The position numbers were made by a program, and so were the translations under genes. From assembly GCA_964017045.1 (NCBI GenBank), contig OZ024799.1, positions 27,415,596 through 27,479,595 on the forward strand: a stretch of DNA of 64,000 bases, written 5' to 3'. This stretch comes from Omphiscola glabra (lineage: Eukaryota > Mollusca > Gastropoda > Lymnaeidae). This document shows, in pieces, positions 23,950 to 33,093 of this stretch (position 1 is its first letter; every line of letters starts with the position of its first letter). The notes beneath the pieces are model-generated. The model saw nothing but the letters and a program-made list of their open reading frames with translations. It did no database searches and was not told the origin of the DNA.

Positions 23950-24830
23950 TTGAATGATTGATGATGATGATAGTGATGAATTAATACTTTTATAGCGGGA
24001 TTCCGGTCGACAAGTCTCAGGTGTCTTGCCGGTTAGGAAGCGTTGGCCACCGACCCCCTCAACTTTGAACTGTTATTTGAGTGTATGTTTCACTGCGCTG
24101 CTTCTCCGCGAGTTCCTGGAATTTTTATTGTGTCAATACCGTCTACGGGACTTCATCTCCGGGTTTGATTTCAGAGTTTGCCTTCTCTCTTAGACCAGTT
24201 GCCTCCTCTCTTAGACCAGTCGCCTTCTCTCTTAGACCAGTCGCCTTCTCTCTTAGACCAGTCGCCTTCTCTCTTAGACCAGTTGCTTTCTCTCTTAGAC
24301 CAGTTGCCTTCTCTCTTAGACCAGTGGCCTCCTCTCTTAGACCAGTCGCCTTCTCTCTTAGACCAGTCGCCTTCTCTCTTAGACCAGTCGCCTTCTCTCT
24401 TAGACCAGTTGCTTTCTCTCTTAGACCAGTTGCCTTCTCTCTTAGACCAGTGGCCTTCTCTCTTAGACCAGTCGCCTTCTTTCTTAGACCAGTTGCTTTC
24501 TCTCTTAGACCAGTCGCCTTCTCTCTTAGACCAGTCGCCTTCTCTCTTAGACCAGTCGCCTTCTCTCTTAGACCAGTTGCCTCCTCTCTTAGACCAGTTG
24601 CTTTCTCTCTTAGACCAGTCGCCTTCTCTCTTAGACCAGTGGCCTTCTCTCTTAGACCAGTCGCCTTCTCTCTTAGACCAGTCACCTTCTCTCTTAGACC
24701 AGTTGCCTTCCAAGTAAATCGAGTCCCGTCCACCTGGGGTGCTGCCGTTGTTTTAGCTTGGGGATTTGAACTCCAATCCACAAGCTTTACATCGACTCAG
24801 TTTAGACCGCTCGGGAACCCAACCAAAGTA
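23950..24830 (-). mobile_element. tRNA-derived SINE, copy 2, internally expanded
   Basis: Read on the minus strand, the element starts near 24825 with a tRNA-Leu/Ser-like head: CCCGAGCGGTCTAAAC (A-box region), then GGAGTTCAAATCC (B box) about 40 bp later. The body follows (GGGACTCGATTTAC, then the expanded 21-bp segment, AAACCCGGAGATG, TGACACAATAAAAATTCC). The element ends near 23955 in a short ATC-rich tail, typical of SINE 3' ends. The same order of blocks occurs in copy 1 at 575-800. About 540 of its 880 bp are the internal array at 24178-24715. Confidence 0.75.
24178..24715. repeat. 21-bp minisatellite inside a SINE, about 25 copies
   Basis: The unit is CTTCTCTCTTAGACCAGTCG plus C. A six-unit block (three TCG units, TTG-CTTT, TTG-CCTT, TGG) occurs twice in succession, giving a 126-bp higher-order repeat. 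Because 21 is divisible by three, several frames on both strands stay open (the SLLDQ-type and REKATGL-type peptides); these are not genes. Confidence 0.97.
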
Positions 24831-25024
24831 CTCAAAGATGGTATGCTATAAATAGTAGCACGGACATACCAAGCCCAAACCACCCGCATTGGTTGAATTG
24901 ATGGAGACAACACAACGAGATGGGAGACGAGCATGGACCAATGTCTTCTTTGTTTGAACCACTGACAAATATAATGGGTTAAGTCCTAATGACAGAGTTA
25001 CATAAACCTACATTTAAAGCATTC

Positions 25025-25675
25025 AGAGTTGTATGAGGTGGCCATTAGCAGTTTGTATTTAGTGGGATAAGGTGGCCATAAGAAGTTGTTATTTAGAGGG
25101 ATAAGTTGGCCATTAGAAGTTGTTATTTAGAGGGATGAGGAGGCCATTAGAAGTTGTTATTTAGTGGGATTAGGTGGCCATTAGAAGTTGGTATTTAGTG
25201 GGATGAGGTGGTCATTAGAAGTTGTTATTTAGTGGGATTAGGTGGCCATTAGAAGTTATTTAGTGGGATTAGGTGGCCATTAGAGGATGGTATTTTGTGG
25301 GATTAGGTGGCCATTAGAAGTTGGTATTTAGTGGGATGAGGTGGCCATTAGAAGTTGGTATTTTGTGGGATTAGTTGGCCATTAGAAGCTGGTATTTAGT
25401 GGGATTAGGTGGCCATTAGAAGTTGGTATTTAGTGGGATTAGGTGGCCATTAGAAGTTGGTATTTAGTGGGATTAGGTGGCCATTAGAAGTTGGAATTTA
25501 GTTGGATGAGGTGGCTATTTGCAGTTGGTATTTAGTGGGATGAGGTGGCCATTTGCAGTTGGTATTTAGTGGGATGAGGTGGCCATTAGAAGTTGGTATT
25601 TAGTGGGATGAGGTGGCTATTTGCAGTTGGTATTTAGTGGGATGAGATGGCCATTTGCATTTGGTATTTAGACAT
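25025..25675. repeat. Minisatellite, 34-bp unit, about 19 copies
   Basis: The unit is TGGTATTTAGTGGGATTAGG followed by TGGCCATTAGAAGT. The 3' copies switch to TTTGCAGT. Confidence 0.96.
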
Positions 25676-25992
25676 TTGGCAAATTTAAAGTGAACACAAC
25701 CAACAAAAAAATAGAATATTATTCGATGAACACTGAAATAAATGTGTTGAGTTCTTGATCACGTTAAATGTGTTCGTTTGAAATTAAATTTAAAAAAAAT
25801 TAATTATGACAAGATGGAGAAACAAATTGCATTGTTAAATATCGCTTTTTATAGGATACAAACCATTTGAAATATACCATTAAAAGTTTCTCCATCATTA
25901 AAAAAACTAATTAATTATAATCTGTATTTCTTATATTTTCAATAATCTGAGCCACTGTCTCAAATATTCCCATGGTTCTCTTAGATCATGTC

Positions 25993-26100
25993 AAGGGGCG
26001 GCCATTAATTACGTCAACAAAATAGTGGGGGGGGGGGGGGGGTGGGTTTTGGAAATGTTTGACAGGTTGACAAGTGGGAGGGGAAGTTTAGATTTTTTGA
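25993..26100 (+). mobile_element. MITE with GGGCGGCCATTAATTACGTC terminus
   Basis: The terminal motif AAGGGGCGGCCATTAATTAC then GTCAACA (25993-26019) is the inverted match, over 27 bp with about two mismatches, of 28681-28707. It is followed by a G run, TTTGACAGGTTGAC and TTTTTTGACGTCA, the layout of short palindromic MITEs. The far end is diverged or missing. Confidence 0.6.
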
Positions 26101-26146
26101 CGTCAGCAATCATGTTTTTTTTCTATTAAAATTTCAATCTTATAAA

Positions 26147-26460
26147 CTAGCGAGAACCCGGCATGCGTTGCATGCCACTCAATGAAAAAAGTGTTTGTGT
26201 TTTAATTAAGTTTTAAAGTAATTTTTAAATAGAAAATATTTATTTCTATTTTCCGTCTAGTGCGTACACAAATAAATTTGAAGTTTTTTCAACGCGTGAG
26301 CAGGCAACATACAGCTGTCCACGTGAGCAGGCAACATACAGCTGTCCACGTGAGAAGCGTGTATTTTCAAACTTTAGTCCACACACTTGTAGCAATTGAT
26401 CCACCCACGCAGTAGCTCTGTTTTAAATTATATTTAGATAGCTCAAATATTTATTATTTT
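26147..26460 (-). mobile_element. Helitron 3' end with helicase remnant
   Basis: On the minus strand the element ends in a perfect hairpin GGCATGC-AAC-GCATGCC, nine bases (GGGTTCTCG), then CTAG directly before a T. That is the hallmark Helitron 3' terminus. Upstream on the same strand is the end of the helicase frame (26246-26425). A second diverged copy of the segment at about 26395-26455 recurs at 26545-26608. The 5' TC end was not found. Confidence 0.85.
26246..26425 (-). pseudogene. Helitron Pif1-like helicase C-terminus
   Basis: The frame reads QVCGLKFENTRFSRGQLYVA, continues CSRGQLYVACSRVEKTSNLF and ends VYALDGK-stop. GQLYVACSRV is the conserved last motif of the Helitron Rep/helicase protein. 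A 27-bp in-frame duplication has doubled the RGQLYVACS segment, which an active helicase would not be expected to carry. The rest of the protein is missing. Confidence 0.9.
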
Positions 26461-26719
26461 TAAAATAAGGCCCCCGGCTCCAAACGTAAAATTTTAAAAT
26501 GGTTGTACTTATGTCACACACAAACTGAAATGTCGTTTGTTTTTGATTGATTTCTAGCCACCCATGCAATAGCACTGAATGAAATTATATTTGTATGGCT
26601 CATATAAGAAATTTTTTTTCATCATTTTGGATTGATGGTATAGAAGCACACACGGGATATACTTATATATGTATAGATATAGTTTACCGAATTAAGATAA
26701 CTTTTTGCAATTATTCAAG

Positions 26720-27440
26720 GATGATCTGTCTGTCTGTCTGACTGTCTGTCTCTCTGTCATTCTGTCTGTCTCCCTATCTGTCTGTCTCTCTGTCTGTCTC
26801 TATGTCTGTCTCTCTGTCTCTGCCTGTCTATATGTCTCTCTGTCTCTCTGTCTGTCTCTCTGTCGCTCTGTCTGTCTCTCTGGTTATCTCTCGTTCTCTG
26901 TGTCTGTATCTCTGTTTCTCTACCGGTCTATATGTCTCTCTGTCTGTCTGTCTCTCTGTCTCTATGTTTGTCTCTCAAGCTGTCTCTCAGTCTGTCTCAC
27001 TGTCAGTCTCTGTCTCTCTGTCTATCTCTCTGTCATTATGTCTGTCTCACTGTCTGTCTCTCTGTCTATCTCTCTGTCTGTCTGTCTGTCTCTCTGTCTG
27101 TCTCTATGTCTGTCTCTCTGTCTGTCTCTCTGTCTGTCTCTCTGCCTGTCTCTCTGTCTGTCTCTCTGTCTGTCTCTCTGTCTGTCTCTCTGTCTGTCTC
27201 TCTGTCTACATCTCTGTCTGTCTGTTTGTCTCTCTGTCTGTCTCTCTGTCTGTCTCTCTGTCTGTCTCTCTGTCTACATCTCTGTCTGTCTCTCTGTTTG
27301 TCTCTCTTTCTGTCTCTCCTCTGTCTCTCTGTCTGTCTGACTGCCTGTCTGTTTGTCTGTCTGTCTGTTTATCTATATATCTACCTATCTATCTATCATC
27401 TACCTATCTACCTGTTTACCATCTACATGCCTGCCTGTCT
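26720..27440. repeat. CTGT/CTCT microsatellite tract
   Basis: About 700 bp of CTGTCTGTCTCT variants, passing into CTATCTAC at the 3' end. Cys/Leu/Ser/Val-rich frames over 180 residues long run through it and are artefacts. It lies just upstream, in Helitron orientation, of the helicase remnant. Confidence 0.97.
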
Positions 27441-28589
27441 CCCTACCTACCATATTACTATTTTTTGCGCATGTAAATTTATTCGATTTCCGTAAAATAA
27501 TAGAAAATAACTATGTTTGTTTTTAAGAATCCGAAACGTATCAAAATATTTTCGGCTCTTTGGCGTTATGTCCCTATAGCTCATTCTTATATATATTTAA
27601 TCGTTCTTACATTATTTTAAACAATTTAATGAGTGCAAATAGTCATATATTTTTAGGCTTTAACAATATAAGAGTTATTTAATGTGTGTCTGTCTATGCA
27701 CTGCAGATGCCTGGTCAGAATGTTAGCACACTTTGGTAGTGCAAGAGAAGTCAAAAGTTGACATCTCTTCACCTGTCATTTTTCTCTGTATCCACTGCCT
27801 AGAATGATTGACACATCATTGTACACGGTGTTCAATTTAAAAAAAAAACACCAACTCATCGGTGTTCAATAACAGCTATACTAACACATAGACAGAGAGT
27901 CAGAGAGAGCTTATGTCAATTATTGCTCAGCAACTCAGAGACAGAGAGAGCTTATGGCAATTATTGCTCACATCGACAATGCTTCTATTTTAAGTGCTGA
28001 ATGGTTAGATAAGGATCATGTTGACTTGTCTGGTATATCAGTTCCGCAAGATGAAAATGATAAATCAGGTACTATAGACTATGCGCGTCAGGGGCGTCAG
28101 GTTTTTTCATGGGGGGGGGGGGGGGCAGAACCAAAACTTGGTCGGCTTGTAAAGGTTTATTACTGGAGACGCCACAGTACATAGCCATTTTAAATAAAAC
28201 CTGCAAAAGGGTGGAAAATGCCCCCATGCCCTACCCAAACTATGTCCCTGATGCCAATTGTTATGATAGAGCAAAACGTGCTATTCCATGGGACGATGAT
28301 AGCAGCTTGAAACTATACTATAATTTTCAGCGACACTGACATTAATCATATTCACACTTCCACAAACAATGATATTTAGTCTTAGTCTTTAACAACCTTT
28401 TAATTGATTCTGCATTATAAAATTTAAGTGTACAAACTTTCTAGCTTGTTGATTAAAAAACTAAATATGTTATAAAATGTTTGCCTACAAGTTTGTGTTA
28501 TTAAAAATACATCAGCACAATGTAAAACGTATTTATAAATTTATTTATATTATATTTCTTTTTTTGGGGGGGTTGGGGAGATGGGGTAT
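27441..28589. other. Intergenic sequence with a short direct duplication
   Basis: A segment like CAGAGAGAGCTTATGTCAAT plus TATTGCTCA is present twice at about 27902-27970. A frame near 27954-28110 reads a protein-like stretch but matches nothing I know and runs into a G tract at 28110-28125. Confidence 0.45.
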
Positions 28590-28707
28590 ACAAATGTTGA
28601 CATAATTAAATAGGGAGGTTCATTGAAAATTTGACAGTTGTTGACGAAAGGGGGAGGGGGTCAAAAAATTGCGTAAAAAATGTTGACGTAATTAATGGAC
28701 GGCCCTT
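28590..28707 (-). mobile_element. MITE end, same family as 25993, TTAA-flanked
   Basis: The right terminus TGTTGACGTAATTAATGGAC then GGCCC is the inverted partner of the one at 25993-26019. It abuts TTAA at 28706-28709, a possible piggyBac-like target site. Inside are TTTGACAGTTGTTGACG and GGGGGAGGGGGTC. The left end is not clear. Confidence 0.55.
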
Positions 28708-28709
28708 AA

Positions 28710-29139
28710 CAGCACGAGAAGCGTCTAAAAGAAAGCCATTAAATCCCGAACTTTGAACTCTTGTTTCTGTCATCTGTGACATTAGGCACCGACCGTGACC
28801 TTTTACTTGATAAATAATGACAAGATGGAAGAACATTAATTTTCAAATTGCTTTGTAACCCAATGCAATCACCACTTCCATTATGCTTTTAGTGTTCAAA
28901 TGCTTTCAATGTATCGGGTGGAAGGATTGAGGCGACCATTTTCTAGCCTTGACAATACGATTATTGATTCAATTGCTCCGCGACCGTCATTTACAAGTGT
29001 ATGCTGACAGACTGACTGTTAATATAAATAGTAGCTGTTTGAAGAAAGCCCGAAGATGTGGGGGGCAAGCGCCCTCACCGTATTTCTAAGTAAAAGCTAC
29101 GCCCACTTTGATTAGTCAATGTCTACGGCTTCATGCAGT
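28710..29139. other. Intergenic sequence, no recognised gene
   Basis: Nothing recognised. Confidence 0.5.
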
Positions 29140-29935
29140 TGTCAGTGTGGTCACTTGTCCGTGTGTTCACTTGTCCGTGTGTTCACTTGTCCGTGTGTTC
29201 ACTTGTCCGTGTGTTCACTTGTCCGTGTGTTCACTTGTCCGTGTGTTCACTTGTCCGTGTGTTCACTTGTCCGTGTCGTCACTTGTCCGTGTGTTCACTT
29301 GTCCGTGTGTTCACTTGTCCGTGTGTTCACTTGTCCGTGTGTTCACTTGTCCGTGTGTTCACTTGTCCGTGTGTTCACTTGTCCGTGTGTTCACTTGTCC
29401 GTGTGTTCACTTGTCCGTGTGTTCACTTGTCTGTGTCGTCACTTGTCTGTGTGTTCACTTGTCCGTGTGTTCACTTGTCTTTGTCGTCACTTGTCCGTGT
29501 GTTCACTTGTCCGTGTGTTCACTTGTCTGTGTGTTCACTTGTCCGTGTGTTCACTTGTCTGTGTCGTCACTTGTACGTGTGTTCACTTGTCTGTGTGTTC
29601 ACTTGTCTGTGTGTTCACTTGTCTGTGTCGTCACTTGTCCGTGTGTTCACTTGTCTGTGTCGTCACTTGTCCGTGTGTTCACTTGTCTGTGTGTTCACTT
29701 GTCTGTGTGTTCACTTGTCCGTGTGTTCACTTGTCCGTGGATTCACTTGTCCGTGTGTTCACTTGTCCGAGGGGTCACTTGTCCGAGTGGTCACTTGTCC
29801 GAGTGGTCACTTGTCTGTGTGTTCACTGGTCCATGGGTTCACTATTCCGAGTGATCACTTGACTGTGTGTTCACTTGTTTGGGTTCACTTGTCCGAGTGG
29901 TCACTTTTCTGTGTTTCGTTGGTCCGTGGGTTCAC
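29140..29935. repeat. Minisatellite, 16-bp unit, about 49 copies
   Basis: The unit is CGTGTGTTCACTTGTC. The middle and 3' parts carry TCTGTGTCGTCACTTG variants and later CGAGTGG variants. All three plus-strand frames stay open for 250-300 codons with the same LVRVFTCPCVHLSVCS peptide, as expected for a stop-free 16-bp unit. No protein is claimed. Confidence 0.98.
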
Positions 29936-30232
29936 TTGTCAAGTGTTCGGTCGTCTTGTGGTCAGTTGTCTTAGGTTCACCTGTCGTGCGTTCAGTTGTC
30001 CGGTCATCATCTTCAATGTAAGTGATACCGGCACCGGCCCAAGCATGCTAAGACTGCGCTAAAGGTCGACATTTTTTCTAAAGGTTGTAGAGTATTTTTA
30101 AAATGGCAACAAATAGTGTTTTTTTAAAAATTGATTCAGGTTTAATAAGATCGTCGTCACAACTTTCTTGGCGCCCGCGGGTGGAGTCTTACCTCGCCAC
30201 TTATCACAAATCTGACTCTGGTCAACATTTTA

Positions 30233-30451
30233 TTGGGTAGCAGTACCAGTTGCCAATTCCTTCTGGTCCTTCAATGTACAATCGTGATAAATACTGGTCT
30301 AGAGACTTTATTAGGTACATTCACGAACATTTTATTTTCGTGGAGAAAAGAGTATATTATGTTGGTGAATATCATTTCCACTTTCATATCATTTGTTGGT
30401 GTCATGGTTTGGCTGAGTAAACATGGATCGGATGACGTTACCGTGAATTGA
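30233..30451 (+). pseudogene. Possible 3' exon or fragment of a membrane transporter
   Basis: From about 30278 the frame reads TGLETLLGTFTNILFSWRKE, then a 20-residue hydrophobic helix (YIMLVNIISTFISFVGVMVW), then LSKHGSDDV and a stop. An AATAAA follows about 10 bp after the stop. The pattern of a GLETL-type start, a basic pair and a hydrophobic helix vaguely recalls TM8-TM9 of sodium:neurotransmitter symporters (SLC6), where VE-hydrophobic...RK...FLxGLPMVTQGG occurs. The match is weak and the reading stops early. Possible acceptors are GGGTAG and ACCAG near 30236-30250. It could equally be chance. Confidence 0.25.
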
Positions 30452-30859
30452 GAGGAAATAAAATATTCAGAGTTAAAGTATAACTTTTATGTTAAAAACT
30501 ATATCATTGGGTTTGTTTTAAAGAGCACAACTCAACTCAGTGGAATTGAGTTAAAAAAAAACAAAACATGATTTGAAACCAACCCAAAGTGGTAAAAGTG
30601 GGCGGCAACCACGGGCAAGCTACTCGGTTTTACAAAAATTTGAACGTAACCCATACACGATCATTTTAAAAAGAACGAAAATTACAATTTAAAAATGTAC
30701 ATGAAGTTTCTTTTTAAAAAGAAAGAAAAACACAAGCAGGAAAAAATTCGCAATTTCCAGTTGATACATTACAGACAAATCTTGGATTTGAAGATTGGAA
30801 AAAGAAATTGACGTTTGTGATTATTGGCAAGCACAGTGGCATTGAAGAGATTGAATGGC

Positions 30860-31345
30860 ATGAAAATTATGGAGAAAAAAAGATGTGCAGTACATCTGTC
30901 CATGAGGCGCCTCTCTTTGTATTCAGAAAAGATACGAATCGTCGAGCTCTCCGTGTACGGAGTCACATCCGTGCTACCCCCTCCCACTTTGGGACTAAGC
31001 CATGTGGGCGTAGCCGTTGTAAAACTTGCCCTTTTTCTCCTCCAGAACCAACACATTTCCTTCACTAGGAGCAGTTTTAAGATCAAGGACAGTTTCCTTT
31101 GTACAAGTCACAATGTCATCTACGCCATTGTTTGTGTACCCGCTGCTATATTTCGTATCTGGGAAGACTGGACCACGTCTCTGTACTGAACACCTTCGAA
31201 AAATCGCCCAAGATAAACAGTGTTAGAAGCCTGCGTTCCACCTTTGATGTTTATGGTTTGTGGTTATATGTCAGTAGTGTTATAAAACCTACAACTTTGA
31301 TGCATTCGAGATCGCTACGGGCTCTAAATGTTCACGGGACTGAAC
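30860..31345 (+). pseudogene. Penelope-like element, GIY-YIG endonuclease end, frameshifted
   Basis: One frame reads APLFVFRKDTNRRALRVRSH then PCGRSRCKTCPF, the conserved linker and CxxC region between reverse transcriptase and endonuclease in Penelope-like elements. A second frame continues KIKDSFLCTSHNVIYAIVC. A third gives LYFVSGKTGPRLCTEHLRKI, equivalent to the LYIGxTGRRLxxRxxEHL block of the GIY-YIG nuclease. At least two frameshifts separate the blocks, so the copy is dead. The reverse transcriptase part upstream is not recognisable. Confidence 0.85.
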
Positions 31346-33060
31346 TTTTATCCATTGAGTTGAATACGTTTTTCGTTCTCCTTATATTATTTATGAATTT
31401 AAATTTCCGGAGAGGAAAGAAAGTAACAGGCAAAATAGTCACAGAAAAAGGTCACAGGAGGAAAAGTTACAGAAAAAAGTCACAGGAAAAAAAAATCCCA
31501 GACAAACTTTTATTTACAGTAATTTTATTTCAAAGTCAATTTAAATGTTTATTATTGTCTAGTGACTTCTAGTGACTTCTTTCTGTGACTTTTTTTTCTG
31601 TTACTTTTATTTCTACAATCGTTCCCGTACAACAGACAACTACAACCGGCTCAGCACTGATATGTAAGTATTTGTCTTTAAATTAAATCCAACACCCGCA
31701 TAATTGAAATTAAAAAAAACCACTCCTGTCTGTCGTCTCTGACGTAGGGCTCAGTTTCATTTCAGCTTTATAAATAATTCTGTAATAGTTGACTCCCATT
31801 GGCCATGACTGGCTTAAACAAAATTTGACAAAAATGGAAGAGTTATTATTGTAGCACAACAGAGATAATAGGGAGGGTAATGCTAAGCTTTTAAATGAGC
31901 TTGACTTTGAGAAACATTTCGTTAAAAAAGAAAAACCGGATTGTGTAGTTAGCGGTTCTTTAAACAAGTCAAAAGTTTATACAAATTGAATATTTACATT
32001 ATAACCAACTCGCGTAGACATATGCATTCTATAATTGAGTAAATGGTTCCATGTCGACTTCACCTTCCACATTCGATGTTTGTTTAGCTCCTATTCACTA
32101 ATTACACTGAAGATGAAGTATTTACAAAGAGCATACAAGGAGCAAGCAAAGATTTAAAAACTGTGTATGATTTTTATATAATTTAACTGATCTAAACTTA
32201 TTACGAAAATCCATATTTAAAATATATACTCAAATTAACATAGATTTTCATGACTTTTCCCAATAATCTTCATCAAAGTCTTTGATACCAGAGTTATTTA
32301 AAAAATACACTCGCCATTTTGTGTTAATGAAAAGTTGGTTGTTGAACAAAAGATGAACAATTAACACAAAAGAAATGAAAGGGTTAACAAGAGCGTATAG
32401 ATTATTGAAATTGTACAATCTATAACAGTAGCGTCCGACTCAGCAATAAGAAAGTATTTAATTAAACGTGTACATTGGCATTCAGTAACAGTAGACCTAT
32501 AATTCAATATTCTCAAATAATAATTATCTACATATTTATGTATTTATGGGTGTAAAGTTGTGTCCAATCGGCGCGCAAAATATAAAGCACACAAGTTAGC
32601 CATAATTGGGATTCTTATAAAGTGCGTTGCAATTATGCCTGTTTTGTCAAGGAACTTAAGTAGATGGGAAGTTCACGCATTGCTGCCTGTCAACTCCGCT
32701 GTTCTTCTGGATTGTTTAATTCGTCAATTTCTTTCACACGTTGGAATACGTCGTACTATATTGAATGAACTCAAGTCCTTTTCATAATAATTACAACTTT
32801 AATACCTTATTATATACACAGGCCTTAATTTCCATAGACACATACATATAGCGCAGCTCGCTATCGGGCAGAAATAAAACACATCTACTTCCACAGCCGC
32901 ACGACTAAAACTTACGTCACAATACCGTCTGGACAATACGTCACAATCCGCATACAAATACGTCACTAAGTCAAGCGCGGGAAGAGCGTTCACTAACGTA
33001 AAAAACTCTCGAACACACACTGTGCTCATAATTTTTAAGTAGTAAGAGCGCTGACGATAT
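31346..33060. other. Intergenic sequence upstream of the intronless GPCR
   Basis: Contains short repeats such as GTCACAGGA...AAAAAGTCACAGG near 31437-31490 and CTAGTGACTTCT near 31558-31578. No gene was recognised. The last 200 bp would hold the GPCR promoter, but no clear TATA box is seen. Confidence 0.45.
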
Positions 33061-33093
33061 ATTTTAGCACACACCAACTAGCATTTCAAGAAA

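Noticed and set aside
24081..24851. Long overlapping ORFs on both strands (256, 212, 180 and 179 codons)
   Set aside because: They are generated by the stop-free 21-bp minisatellite; both strands and several frames are open at once, and the flanks are SINE sequence.
26705..27495. Cys/Leu/Ser-rich ORFs near 200 codons
   Set aside because: CTGT/CTCT microsatellite translated in all three frames.
28084..28185. Possible MITE with CAGGGGCGTCAGG left end and GACGCCACAG right end
   Set aside because: The right end is too diverged and the flanking 8-mers do not match.
29108..30062. Three plus-strand ORFs of 247-309 codons rich in Cys and Val
   Set aside because: A 16-bp stop-free repeat reads the same 16-residue peptide in all three frames; there is no signal peptide or exon structure.
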